Below are positions 35,968-43,841 of a stretch of 64,000 nucleotides of DNA, piece after piece. Location of the stretch: the NCBI RefSeq assembly GCF_964266745.1, contig NZ_CAXWGX010000023.1, positions 186,001-250,000 on the forward strand, written 5' to 3'. Origin of the DNA: Propionicimonas sp020161015 (GTDB lineage Bacteria > Actinomycetota > Actinomycetes > Propionibacteriales > Propionibacteriaceae). A program made the translations under genes and the position numbers. Numbering within the stretch: position 1 is the stretch's first letter; each line of letters opens with the position of its first letter. Under the pieces are notes generated by a model, which saw only the letters and a program-made list of their open reading frames with translations, was not told the DNA's origin and made no database searches.

Positions 35968-37394
35968 TGCACTGGGGCGACGCGGAGGTGCGCGTCGCCG
36001 GGGACGGCACGAGCGTGAAGCTGCTGCGCGGGCCGGACCTGGTCGTCGAGCTGGCCTGGGTGGGCGCGGCCGGTGCGCCGGCAGAGTTCGAGGCCGACGA
36101 CGAGGTGGAGCACACGCTCACCACCGCCGAGGGGCGGCTGTTCCAGCGGCAGGCGGTGAACGGCGGCTGGCGCAGCCGCTGGGTGCTGACCCGCGAGCCG
36201 GACGCGCCCTCCGCGGTGGAGGATCGGCTGCGGGTGCGCCCGGGCTCGGAGTACAGCCTGTGGAGCTGGGGGAGCGGAGTGACCGCCCTGCTGGCCGTGG
36301 TGCCCGCGCACGCCGCGGGACCGGTGCTGGGGCTGCGGCTCGAGCAGGGCTATCTCGAGGAGTTCGCCGACCCGGCACCGAGCAGCGCGACGGTGGACTA
36401 CCTGGTGGCGCCGTCGAGCGCCCAGCTGGGGGCGGGCCAGCGGCTGGTGACCTCGCTGATCGGTGCCTGGTACCCCGGCCTGGACGAGTTCGCCGGGAAG
36501 CTGCCGGGCTGGCTGAACGACAGCCAGCTCGACGCCGAGGAGTCGTGGTGGGGTGACGTGGCCGACTACGGGCTGAGCGCTCCCGACGACGTGGTGATCG
36601 ACTACACCGAGAACCTGGTGTCGGTGACGGCCGCGTCCGGCAGGCGGCTGCTGGACGTGCAGACTCCCCGCGGGCTCAGCCGGATCCCGCTGGAATGGGT
36701 GCCGGGCGCGGAGGTGGTGCTGCACGACGTGGCGTCCGCCGCGGTGGCCCGCGGGGGGCCGCTCGGCGTCGCGGAGGCGCTCTGCGTCCAGTTCGCGGCC
36801 GACCGGCGTGCGCTGTGGCTCGACCCGGCGGCGCAGGATCTGCTGGACCGCGTCGACTGGGCGGCGGACGCGTCGGTGCTCGGCGCGGCGTTCGGGCTGG
36901 CCCGCGGACGCAGCCTGGGGGAGGCCTCGTTGGTCTCCGACGCCCTGCGCCTGCTGGGACGCCTGCCCGCCGGCGTCGGCTACGGCCGGGTGGCGATGGC
37001 CGGCTGGATCACGTCGCTGTCGGTGGGGCTGGAGGCCCGCGAGCGGTGCCACGAGCTGCTCGGGCGTCCCGCGGTGGGACGCACGGCGTCCCTGGAGAGC
37101 TCACTGCTGCACTACCGCAGCGTCGAGGTGGGGGACGCAGAGCTCGCCGGCGTCGCCAACCGCCTGGGCGGGACGCTGCCCGGCGGGGCCCCGCTGCTGG
37201 GCTGGAGCGAGCGCGCCCAGCTGATCGGGCTGCTCGAGCTCTGCCCGCCGGAGTGGGACCGCGCCGGCCAGTACGCGATGGTGGCCGAGAAGGCCCGCGG
37301 ACAGGTGCTGTGCGCCTACGCCGACGGCCGGGTGGTGGACGCGGAGCCGCTGGCGTGGCTGCTGCTCAACCCCGGCCTGGGGGCGCTCGGCTGA
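35967..37394 (+). CDS. Uncharacterised protein coupled to the Nei glycosylase
   Basis: 475 residues, not recognised. No signal peptide or membrane helix; the first 150 residues look beta-rich with many Val, Glu and Trp, the middle and end helical, with LAGWITSLSVG-type segments. Start ATG 35967 overlaps the glycosylase TGA (TGATG); another ATG at 35949 is possible. Coupling suggests a shared expression but not a function. The tRNA-Pro gene follows 60 bases later. Confidence 0.75.
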   Translation: MHWGDAEVRVAGDGTSVKLLRGPDLVVELAWVGAAGAPAEFEADDEVEHTLTTAEGRLFQRQAVNGGWRSRWVLTREPDAPSAVEDRLRVRPGSEYSLWSWGSGVTALLAVVPAHAAGPVLGLRLEQGYLEEFADPAPSSATVDYLVAPSSAQLGAGQRLVTSLIGAWYPGLDEFAGKLPGWLNDSQLDAEESWWGDVADYGLSAPDDVVIDYTENLVSVTAASGRRLLDVQTPRGLSRIPLEWVPGAEVVLHDVASAAVARGGPLGVAEALCVQFAADRRALWLDPAAQDLLDRVDWAADASVLGAAFGLARGRSLGEASLVSDALRLLGRLPAGVGYGRVAMAGWITSLSVGLEARERCHELLGRPAVGRTASLESSLLHYRSVEVGDAELAGVANRLGGTLPGGAPLLGWSERAQLIGLLELCPPEWDRAGQYAMVAEKARGQVLCAYADGRVVDAEPLAWLLLNPGLGALG

Positions 37395-37454
37395 TCCGGC
37401 GGCCGCTGCCGGGTTCGCCGCCCCCGCCGGGCAGGCCGTAGAGTTGCGGCGATC

Positions 37455-37530
37455 CGGGGCGTAGCGCAGTGGCTAGCGCGCCTGCTTTGGGAGCAGGAGA
37501 TCGCAGGTTCGAGTCCTGTCGCCCCGACCA
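37455..37530 (+). tRNA. tRNA-Pro (TGG anticodon)
   Basis: Acceptor arms CGGGGCG (37455-37461) and CGCCCCG pair; the anticodon stem CCTGC/GCAGG encloses TTTGGGA with anticodon TGG; T arm has GTTCGAGTC; discriminator A and encoded CCA end at 37530. It is the integration site of the downstream element. Confidence 0.95.
37506..37528 (+). other. attL: tRNA-Pro 3' end, left end of integrated element
   Basis: The 23 bases from GGTTCGAG to CCCCGAC in the tRNA T arm and acceptor recur exactly at 48904-48926. Here they are part of the intact tRNA. Downstream, 37547-37576 holds two inverted copies of a CCTAGTC-type integrase arm site. Confidence 0.85.
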
Positions 37531-37737
37531 TTTGTGCCCCCCACCCCGACTAGGCATTATGCCTGGCTGACTAGGCCAAACGCCGCAGGGGCGACAGGCG
37601 ACCTGCACCCAGAAGAGGCCATGTCAAGACCTCTGGTGCCCCAGATAAGCCCCAATTGGGGCTAATTTGGGGCAAGCGAAACCCCTAGTCAGAGCGATAT
37701 ACTGGATTTCGGGTTTCCTGCCGATCAGGAGGTTCCC

Positions 37738-38844
37738 ATGGGTCAGGAGCGCCGGTCCTTCGGCAGCATCGAACGCCGGAGTGGGTACTTCCGTGCGCGT
37801 TACGTCGGCCCGGATCGACAGCGTTACGACGCGCCGCACCTGTTCTCCGAGCGAATCGACGCCGAGTTCTGGCTGGGGGAGGTGCACCGCTCGATCGAGC
37901 GGCAGGAGTGGCGTCCGCCGGTGAAGGTGAAGGGTGGGCCGGACGACCTGGACACCCTGGCCGGCTACGCGCGGCACTGCCTGGCCGAGCGCGAGCTGAC
38001 GCCGCGGACGCGCGAGGAGTACGGCCGGCTGCTGGAGAAGCTGATCGCGCCGACGCTGGGTGCGATCCAGCTGAAGCACCTCGAGCCGGATCGCATCCGG
38101 CGTTGGTACTCCACAGTGCTCTCGGCGGATCGTCCGGTGCAGCGCAAGCACGCCTACTCGCTGCTGCGCTCGATCCTGCGCGAGGCCGAGGACGAGGGTC
38201 TGATCGACTGCAATCCGTGCCGCGTCCGCAACGCCGGCAAGGTGCGTCGCACGCGCGACATCGAGCCGGCCACGCCCGCCGAACTGAACAAGCTGCTGGA
38301 TCTTCCGCCGAAGCAGGGCCTGCCGGTGGTGCTGGCCGGTTGGTGCGGCCTGAGGTCGGGGGAGGTGCGAGGCCTGCGCCGGCGCGACCTGGACCTCACC
38401 GAGGGCGTGGTGCGCGTCCGGCAGGCGGTGACGCGGACGAAGGGCCAGGTGCATGTCGGCGCGCCGAAGACGGCGGCCGGCGTCCGGGACGTCGGCATCC
38501 CGCCGCACCTGATCCCGTACCTGGCGAAGTACGTAGCCGCGCTCCCGGTAACCGGACGCGACGGGTTCCTCTTCCCGGGCGGAGACGGCGTGTCGCCGAT
38601 GTCGGAGAAGGCGCTGCGCTACGCCTACGGCAAGGCGCGCAAGGTCATCGGCCGGGAAGATCTCACCTTCCACGACATGCGCCACTCGGCGGCGTCTCTG
38701 GCCGGCATGACCGGGGCGACGACGGCCGAGCTGAAGGCGATGATGGGCCACGCCACCGCCGGGATGGTCGAGCGTTACCAGCATGCGACACGGGCGTCCC
38801 GGTCGCGGCTGGCCGAGAACATGAGCAAGCTGGTCGACCTGTGA
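37738..38844 (+). CDS. int: Tyrosine-type site-specific integrase
   Basis: 368 residues. SAM-like N-terminal DNA-binding domain (residues 70-160) and a catalytic domain with all five conserved positions visible: R206 in GLRSGE, a Lys in the beta-hairpin region, H312 and R315 in HDMRH, H338 in GHAT, nucleophile Y347 in RYQHAT. The N-terminal 60 residues form an AP2-like arm-binding region. It integrates the element into the tRNA-Pro gene 207 bases upstream. A degenerate copy of its last 74 codons lies at 40113-40332. Confidence 0.95.
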   Translation: MGQERRSFGSIERRSGYFRARYVGPDRQRYDAPHLFSERIDAEFWLGEVHRSIERQEWRPPVKVKGGPDDLDTLAGYARHCLAERELTPRTREEYGRLLEKLIAPTLGAIQLKHLEPDRIRRWYSTVLSADRPVQRKHAYSLLRSILREAEDEGLIDCNPCRVRNAGKVRRTRDIEPATPAELNKLLDLPPKQGLPVVLAGWCGLRSGEVRGLRRRDLDLTEGVVRVRQAVTRTKGQVHVGAPKTAAGVRDVGIPPHLIPYLAKYVAALPVTGRDGFLFPGGDGVSPMSEKALRYAYGKARKVIGREDLTFHDMRHSAASLAGMTGATTAELKAMMGHATAGMVERYQHATRASRSRLAENMSKLVDL

Positions 38845-39052
38845 TTCGGTGCCAGGCTTGGCACGGCAGGTCGTCGGAACGCCAAACGATCATCAATGCA
38901 CAGACCCGCGACCCGCGAGGTCAAGGAGCCGATCTGCCAACTGGTGAGTCAGCGACACCATTTTCGCCGACCCGGCAGTCGCAGTATCGTCCCTTACTGC
39001 TCGGGTGTGGGGAGCCCCCAGTTCACAGCACCCTAACCGTCGGATCCGATCG

Positions 39053-39685
39053 CTAGAGCGGCTTGTCGAGGCTTGTCCATTCGGTCATGGCGCGTACGAA
39101 ATCAATCGTCGGGTACTCGCGAATGTCATCCTCAGAGGCGCCTCTGGCGAGTTCCCGCTCCCAATACCACTCTTGGAAATCTTGGTAGTCGCGGAGAACC
39201 TTGGTAGCGCCGATGGGTTCGGCACCAGGATGGTGGACGAGCCACTGCCTAACCTTCCGAACGGCCTTGCTGAAGTCCCCGCCATGATCCTCGATGTCCC
39301 ACCCTGAGATGTCGGAAAGAGACCTCTGGTAGTCGTACCGGGTTTCCTCAAGGACCAAGATGCTCTTGGTAGTGAGATGGTCAGCGCCAAATCGCGCGGC
39401 GCCATGGTCGAGACCCAACTCAAACGGCATGTTCAGCCGGTAGTATTCATCCGCGGTCGTCGCTTTGCAGCGGCTGAGGTCGTGAATGCCGAAGCGTGAT
39501 CCCTGCACCAACTCGAGGATGCGCGCAAGCCGACTTGCGCTGTGATCCGAGTTCTCTGGCGCTAGTCGTGGATAGAAGCCCATGTCGATCACGCAGAAGG
39601 CGATCGCCTGCAATATGGGGGCGTAGTCCTTATCGAACGGACAGTTGATAAAGACCGACCGCTCGAACGGCGGCTCCTCGCTCAT
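39053..39685 (-). CDS. TIR/nucleoside-deoxyribosyltransferase-like protein (candidate defence effector)
   Basis: 210 residues. The N-terminal strand-turn SVFINCPFDKDY, SRFGIHDLSRC and MPFELGLDHGA form a Rossmann-like pattern seen in TIR and nucleoside deoxyribosyltransferase-type domains (Glu in the ELG helix is the probable catalytic residue). Such domains degrade NAD or nucleotides in several anti-phage systems, but no experimental match is claimed here. The gene begins directly after the stop of the DUF2188 gene (adjacent bases), so they form one unit. GC is visibly lower than the flanking integrase, pointing to separate acquisition. Confidence 0.7.
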   Translation of the reverse strand: MSEEPPFERSVFINCPFDKDYAPILQAIAFCVIDMGFYPRLAPENSDHSASRLARILELVQGSRFGIHDLSRCKATTADEYYRLNMPFELGLDHGAARFGADHLTTKSILVLEETRYDYQRSLSDISGWDIEDHGGDFSKAVRKVRQWLVHHPGAEPIGATKVLRDYQDFQEWYWERELARGASEDDIREYPTIDFVRAMTEWTSLDKPL

Positions 39686-39913
39686 CTACCCGCGGGGCGG
39701 ATAAGGGTCGTTGCCATACGAGTTACGCTCACGGATTCTGCCGTCACTGCCATGAACGTAGACCTCAGTCTGCTGGTTGCGGGCGATCTTGGTAGCTGCG
39801 TCAATCGCGGCCTGCTGCGTTGGGTACGTCCGAGTGACCCGAGAAGATCCAGCCTTGCGGACGCTCCAGCCGTCTGACGACGGGACCACGTGCTGACCCT
39901 TCTTCGCGCCCAC
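39686..39913 (-). CDS. DUF2188 domain protein
   Basis: 75 residues with the full DUF2188 pattern: QHVVPSSDGWSVRKAG, TQQAAIDAATKIARNQ, EVYVHGSDGRIRERNSYG and the end DPYPPRG. Small, single-domain, function unknown; often carried on mobile DNA. GTG start preceded by GGGAGG. The stop is directly followed by the TIR-like gene's ATG, so the two are surely cotranscribed; it could be an antitoxin or sensor of its partner. Confidence 0.85.
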   Translation of the reverse strand: MGAKKGQHVVPSSDGWSVRKAGSSRVTRTYPTQQAAIDAATKIARNQQTEVYVHGSDGRIRERNSYGNDPYPPRG

Positions 39914-40068
39914 GGCTTAACCTCCCTCAACCCGTCTCCGTAGCCCAAGTCTACCTCCCACCGAGTGTTCGCGGCCAAGGCACCCGACGGTGACGAGCTT
40001 GCCCTGCCGGAACGTACGGGATGGGATCGCACGCCACGGGCCGTGTGGGCAGCGACCGCGTCGATGAC

Positions 40069-40112
40069 GCCTACGGGCCTGCTGTCTTGCGCCTACGGGC
40101 CTGCTGTCTTGC
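40069..40112 (+). repeat. 22-bp tandem repeat, two copies, before integrase relic
   Basis: A 22-base unit beginning GCCTACGGGCCTG and ending GTCTTGC occurs at 40069-40090 and 40091-40112, followed by GCCTACGG of the integrase relic. It looks like slippage or recombination at the breakpoint of the decayed integrase copy. Confidence 0.75.
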
Positions 40113-40332
40113 GCCTACGGCAAGGCGCGCAAGGACATCGGCCGGGAGGATCTGACCTTCCACGACTTGCGCCACTCCGCGGCCTCCCTGGCTGGCATGA
40201 CCTGCGCTACGACCGCCTAACTGAAGGCGATGATGGGCCGCGCCACCGCCGGGATCCTCGGGCGCTATCAGCACGCGACGCGCGTCCCGGTCGCGGCTGG
40301 CCGAGAACCAGAGCAAGCTCGCCGAGCTGTGA
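40113..40332 (+). pseudogene. Decayed integrase C-terminus
   Basis: This is a clear copy of 38623-38844, the last 74 codons of the intact integrase (220 against 222 bases). It keeps the HDLRH box but has a TAA in place of the Glu before LKAMMG, GRAT instead of the catalytic GHAT, and a net 2-base deletion after the QHATR segment. The N-terminal four-fifths is missing. It shows that a related element was here before or that the island was rearranged. Confidence 0.88.
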
Positions 40333-40335
40333 CGC

Positions 40336-41094
40336 TTACCGCTTGTTCGACGGGTCTCGCAGGTCGTCCCCGACCCGTTCGCGGTCATGCTGCCAGTCCG
40401 GGTCGGTGGGACCACTGAACAGGTCGGCGATCTCGTCCGAGCGCCTCCAGTGGCTCAGTGCCGCGGGCACCAGGCGGGCGCTCGGCTGTCCGGCGACCGT
40501 GATCCCTTCGGCTTGGTGGAGGTTGTCAATCAGAGTGATGAGCGGACGTTGCTGGACGGTGGCGACGAAGGGATCGGTGCCGGCGAGCCAGATGGCGCGG
40601 TCGACGACAGTCGCGTTGACCGGCCTACGCAGGGTCGTCGAAGCGTCTTCGGCGAGTTCGTAGAGGTCCGTGCGGGGCGGCTCTCCGACGACGAGGAGGT
40701 CGATGTCGGCGGGGGGTTGTCCGGGTGCGCCGGTTGCCCGCGCGGCCCAAGAGCCGTAGATCGCGGCGTAGTCGACGCCGTCGAGACTCGCCAGGTTCTG
40801 GCGCAGCACGTGGGCCGGTCCGAAGGTGATGGCCAGAAGCGCCGTGAGGGGCTGGGTGGCGGGGTTGTCGGGGTTGGGTGTGACGAGCCGTGACCGGCCC
40901 TGGCGGCGTTCGAGGACAAAGCCAGTCGCCGTGAGCCGGTCGATCTCGCGAAGCACGGTGGTTTCGGGGATGTTGGTGGCTCGGGCGATGTCGACGATGC
41001 TGTGCTCGCCCGGGGTGAGGAAGACCCAAGCGAGGATCTCCCCCTGGGCCTGGGACCGCAGCAGGGGTAGCAGCGCCGGCGCGGAAACCTTCAT
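40336..41094 (-). CDS. Winged-helix protein with MNT-type nucleotidyltransferase domain
   Basis: 252 residues. Residues 1-75 form a winged HTH (LTPGEHSIVDIARATNIPETTVLREIDRL); then a minimal nucleotidyltransferase domain with GS at 114-115 and catalytic DID at 130-132 in ADIDLLVVG. Such fusions are known among MNT/AbiEii-like and toxin-antitoxin nucleotidyltransferases, which modify tRNA or a partner toxin. No HEPN partner is directly adjacent; a HEPN protein lies 3.4 kb away. ATG 41094 chosen; ATG at 41106 would add four residues. An imperfect inverted repeat, GCATTATC/GATATGC, at the start (about 41102-41122) may be its operator. Confidence 0.78.
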   Translation of the reverse strand: MKVSAPALLPLLRSQAQGEILAWVFLTPGEHSIVDIARATNIPETTVLREIDRLTATGFVLERRQGRSRLVTPNPDNPATQPLTALLAITFGPAHVLRQNLASLDGVDYAAIYGSWAARATGAPGQPPADIDLLVVGEPPRTDLYELAEDASTTLRRPVNATVVDRAIWLAGTDPFVATVQQRPLITLIDNLHQAEGITVAGQPSARLVPAALSHWRRSDEIADLFSGPTDPDWQHDRERVGDDLRDPSNKR

Positions 41095-41259
41095 AAAGTG
41101 GAGCATATCACCCGGATAATGCAGGATACTGGGCCGTTGGTTGACCCCAGGGCGTCAGGCCGGGCAGGCGGCACGAGGTGTCAGATCTTCACATCGCTTG
41201 GTCCTCCGGTGTCCGGATCGGGCCCCTTCTGAGGCTTAAGGCTGCGGAAGGAGTCCACC

Positions 41260-41439
41260 ATGGAACTGCAGCGCTACGAGTCCCTGGCCCAGGCGGCGGA
41301 ACGGACGGGGATCAGCCGGAAGACCTTGCGTCGCCGGATCGCGTCCGGCCAGCTGCCGGTCTTCTCCAGCGGACGGCGCATCCTCCGCGTCCGGCCCGAG
41401 GACGTCGACGCGATGTTGCGTCCGTTCTGGCTCCGGTGA
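41260..41439 (+). CDS. Excisionase-like HTH protein (MerR/Xis type)
   Basis: 59 residues, too short for most ORF callers. It starts ATG after AAGGAG and contains the excisionase-family HTH: SLAQAAERTGISRKTLRRRIASGQLPVF, then a wing SSGRRILRVRPEDVD. In an integrase-bearing element it is the natural candidate for the recombination directionality factor or a copy-number regulator. Its ribosome site and HTH pattern are strong. Confidence 0.78.
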   Translation: MELQRYESLAQAAERTGISRKTLRRRIASGQLPVFSSGRRILRVRPEDVDAMLRPFWLR

Positions 41440-41448
41440 GCGATCCGT

Positions 41449-41748
41449 TCAGGCCAGTGACGAGGCCAGCGCGTCGAGATCGGCTCGCATTCGGGCAATG
41501 ACAGCCTGCGGGCTCTCACTCGGCGAGGCCAGTTCGCGCAGCAGCAGGTCGCGGGCGAGCGTGGACGCGGGCACCCCGAGCCGTTCGGCAGCGGCGGTGA
41601 GTGTCGCGAACTCGTCGTCGTTGAGCCGCACCTGAAGAGTCTTGACCCGGTTGTGGCCGCGCGTGACCTTGGACCCCGGGCGGATCGCAGTGTCCGGGTG
41701 CTGCTCGGCAGCCTCCGACTCGGCCGCAATCAACTTCTCTGTTCCCAT
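41449..41748 (-). CDS. Ribbon-helix-helix / CopG-like DNA-binding protein
   Basis: 99 residues. The central LQVRLNDDEFATLTAAAERLGVPASTLARDLLLREL is a CopG/MetJ-type ribbon-helix-helix. N-terminal and C-terminal extensions are polar. Such proteins act as antitoxins, plasmid copy or transfer regulators (MobC-like). It is convergent with the excisionase-like gene (10 bases apart). ATG at 41748 fits; longer frames lack support. A 20-base palindrome lies 25 bases upstream. Confidence 0.75.
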   Translation of the reverse strand: MGTEKLIAAESEAAEQHPDTAIRPGSKVTRGHNRVKTLQVRLNDDEFATLTAAAERLGVPASTLARDLLLRELASPSESPQAVIARMRADLDALASSLA

Positions 41749-41772
41749 GGGTTGCCCTCTCCTGGAACCGAG

Positions 41773-41792
41773 CGTATTACGCGTGCAATACG
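41773..41792. promoter_or_regulatory. Operator-like palindrome before the RHH gene
   Basis: CGTATT and AATACG arms flank a central ACGCGTGC with internal symmetry; 25-44 bases upstream of the ribbon-helix-helix start. Ribbon-helix-helix proteins usually bind such sites and repress their own gene. Confidence 0.5.
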
Positions 41793-42117
41793 AAGCGCCA
41801 CGACTGGACCGGTTCCGCCTCGGCATGCGGTCCTACATTGCTGCGATGGACGCCGGCCGCGACGAACTGCGTCAGCTCATCGACCAGTGTCTGACCACGA
41901 GGTCGCCAGCTTGATTGCGCTGGCCCGGGGGGCTGAGGGCCACGGTCGACGGGCCGGCTCATGGCCGCCAGCCTTCTTTGCCTTCGGGCCGGCCAACGAT
42001 GGCCGGCGCGATACCTCTGACCGTGTTGATGAAGCTCTCGCCGAAGGCTTCGCTCAGCACTGAAGCCTTGTGAGAAGCGCAACGCGGTCTCTTGGCCGGC
42101 CCTCCCTGTGGTGTTGC

Positions 42118-42183
42118 CTCAGATCTGCGAGTTTCGAAGCTCAGATCTGCAAGTCTCGAAGCTCAGATCTGCAAAGTTCCGGA
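42118..42183. repeat. Three iteron-like 22-bp direct repeats
   Basis: Units start at 42118, 42140 and 42162, each with CTCAGATCTGC then a variable end; units one and two differ at two positions, unit three diverges after CAAAG. Each holds the palindrome CAGATCTG. Direct, back-to-back repeats of this length are typical of replication iterons, partition sites or binding arrays for a regulator. Confidence 0.7.
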
Positions 42184-42278
42184 GTCCGCTGGCCGCGCGC
42201 TGGTGCTGCTGCGGACACGACTGTCATGTGATTGAGCAGTGCTTCAGAAGCGCCTGACCGCCAGGAAGGGAAGCGTGC

Positions 42279-42875
42279 TCAGCGTTTCGAGCCGTCCACG
42301 CGCCGGAGGTAGTGGTCGACCAGGTTACGCATGGGATCGTCGATGGTCGGCAGATCGCGGTCATAGAGCAACCCGGTGGCGAGCTGCATGGTCAGCTCGT
42401 CGAGGAGGGTGACCCATTCGGAGACGTCCCGCTTGTGCGAGCGTCGCGGCGACGTGATGGCGTGGTCGACGGTCTCGGGGGAGACGGATCGCGCCGTCCG
42501 GATCATGGCACCGGAGAGGATCTGGCGGTCTCCAGAGGGAGCGCTCAACCCCTGTTCTCCGACGCGGGCGAGCACGTCCATGAGCAGGTCGGGCCGGCTC
42601 GCGACCATCTCGACGACCGCGTCGCGATCGAGGCTTCGCTCGATCTCCTGGCGCCGTTCCTTCTCCCAATCGCTGAGCCGAGTGGTCGGTGAAACGACCT
42701 TCACGACCTCGGGCTTGACCCCGACGATTTCGTTCGCGCGGCGCTCAATGGACGCCTCGACCCGGCACCGCGCCGAGCACCAGACCGGACGCCGGCCGCG
42801 TCCCTTGTACGTCACCGGAGCACCGCAGCGAGGGCACCTGAACGTCTTCGCCGGATCGCGGATCACCTCTCGCAT
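42279..42875 (-). CDS. Zinc-ribbon protein of actinobacterial mobile elements
   Basis: 198 residues. N-terminal zinc ribbon with four Cys (CPRCGAPV ... WCSARC), then a mainly helical region. Similar short zinc-ribbon proteins are common near excisionases and replication genes of actinobacterial plasmids and integrative elements; function unproven. ATG at 42875 follows AGGAG with 7-base spacing. An 8-base inverted repeat 26 bases upstream may be its operator. Confidence 0.7.
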   Translation of the reverse strand: MREVIRDPAKTFRCPRCGAPVTYKGRGRRPVWCSARCRVEASIERRANEIVGVKPEVVKVVSPTTRLSDWEKERRQEIERSLDRDAVVEMVASRPDLLMDVLARVGEQGLSAPSGDRQILSGAMIRTARSVSPETVDHAITSPRRSHKRDVSEWVTLLDELTMQLATGLLYDRDLPTIDDPMRNLVDHYLRRVDGSKR

Positions 42876-43328
42876 GCGAAGCTCCTAGTGGGAGGAGTGT
42901 TGCATTTCATACTAACGAAATGCAGAAGTGCATGCCAGAGGTGTGTGATGCTTCTGGTTACGTCAGACGACTGTTGAGAACCGGCGACCTGACGCAGACC
43001 GGCGCCTCTAGTGACCTTATCCGGTGACGGGGGCCGGATGTGGGCTGGTGACGGTCGGCGCTACACCTGACGGCGAGCCACAACGCGCCGACTGCCCGAG
43101 CGTCGGGCGCCTGGGAGATCCTGCAACGATCACGGCCGAAGTCGGATGAACACGGTTGGCCATCCCGAGCTTCCAAGGGCGCCCCCAGGGGGCCGGCTTC
43201 TACGGATCCCGGGGGCAGATTGCGCGGACACGGAGGAGTTCGCCGGACAGTCGTGCCCGGTTGGGGAATACTCCGCAGCAGGGTTCGTGGTCGGGGTCAC
43301 GGGCGCCGGCGTGAGCGTGAGGGGCAGC
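42876..43328. other. Gene-free stretch before the membrane paralogues
   Basis: The left end holds the promoter of the zinc-ribbon gene with inverted repeat TGCATTTC / GAAATGCA (42901-42924). The rest has no ORF with a ribosome site or recognisable domain. Confidence 0.4.
42901..42924. promoter_or_regulatory. Inverted repeat upstream of the zinc-ribbon gene
   Basis: Perfect 8-base arms TGCATTTC and GAAATGCA around ATACTAAC, within 26-49 bases of the start. Unusually AT-rich for the region; likely operator or promoter element. Confidence 0.5.
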
Positions 43329-43841
43329 ATGGCGGAGTGGGTCTCTGCGATTGCAGCGGTTATCGCAGCGGTGTTTGCTGGGGCCGCCTGGGTCGTCGCG
43401 CGTCGGGCGAGCGCCGACTCGCGGCGCTCGGCTGACGCCTCGGAGTTGGCGGCCACAGCAGCCGCCGACAGTGCAGCAGTTGCCAAGACGGAGGCGGAGC
43501 GTCGCATCGAGCGCTCAGATGTCTCCTGGGAGTTCGTCGAGCAGACAGACGACCTGCGCTGGAAGGTCGAGTACCGCAATATCGGCCTGACAGCGGCGCA
43601 CAAGGTGGAGGCTGTGCTAGTGATCGATGGCGTCCGGGTCGAGCTGCAGGCCGACAGGGTCCCGCCCGGCCAGTCGATCAGCCACGACGCACACGACCTC
43701 CATGAGGAGGCGGAGCGGCGATGGCTCGATGGTCTCGAGCACGGCTTCTTCGGCTCTCCCGGTATGGAGATCGAGACGCGAATCGTGTGGTCCTCAGAGC
43801 TTGGAACACCCGCGATCTGGACGAGAACCGATCGTGCCTGA
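43329..43841 (+). CDS. Membrane-anchored coiled-coil protein (paralogue A)
   Basis: 170 residues. Begins with one membrane helix (VSAIAAVIAAVFAGAAWVVA), then a coiled-coil-like Ala/Ser/Arg-rich stretch of about 45 residues (ASELAATAAADSAAVA) and a C-terminal beta-rich domain that contains YRNIG...HKVEAVLVIDG and the end IVWSSELGTPAIW. Unrecognised family. Its downstream neighbour is a paralogue of nearly the same length, and the two overlap by 8 bases. Possible role: membrane sensor or effector subunit of the adjacent HEPN/PHP-ATPase cargo. GTG at 43317 is an alternative start. Confidence 0.65.
   Translation: MAEWVSAIAAVIAAVFAGAAWVVARRASADSRRSADASELAATAAADSAAVAKTEAERRIERSDVSWEFVEQTDDLRWKVEYRNIGLTAAHKVEAVLVIDGVRVELQADRVPPGQSISHDAHDLHEEAERRWLDGLEHGFFGSPGMEIETRIVWSSELGTPAIWTRTDRA

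Larger units (their letters stand above)
41749..42278. other. Gene-poor stretch with repeat arrays
   Basis: Holds the RHH operator-like palindrome (41773-41792) and three iteron-like repeats (42118-42183). Two very short frames read rightwards (from GTG 41783, 43 codons; from GTG 41887, 58 codons) and overlap each other; neither has a ribosome site or a domain, so they are not called. Confidence 0.4.

Noticed and set aside
37547..37560. AGGCATTATGCCT inverted repeat as a tRNA terminator
   Set aside because: It recurs in the arm region at the right end, so it is better explained as part of the integrase arm sites than as a terminator.
41783..42063. Two overlapping small frames (43 and 58 codons) after the RHH palindrome
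   Set aside because: GTG starts without ribosome sites, no known motif, and they overlap each other; kept only as part of the gene-poor region.
42118..42183. CRISPR array
   Set aside because: The three repeats are contiguous without spacers and there are no cas genes; an iteron-like array explains them better.
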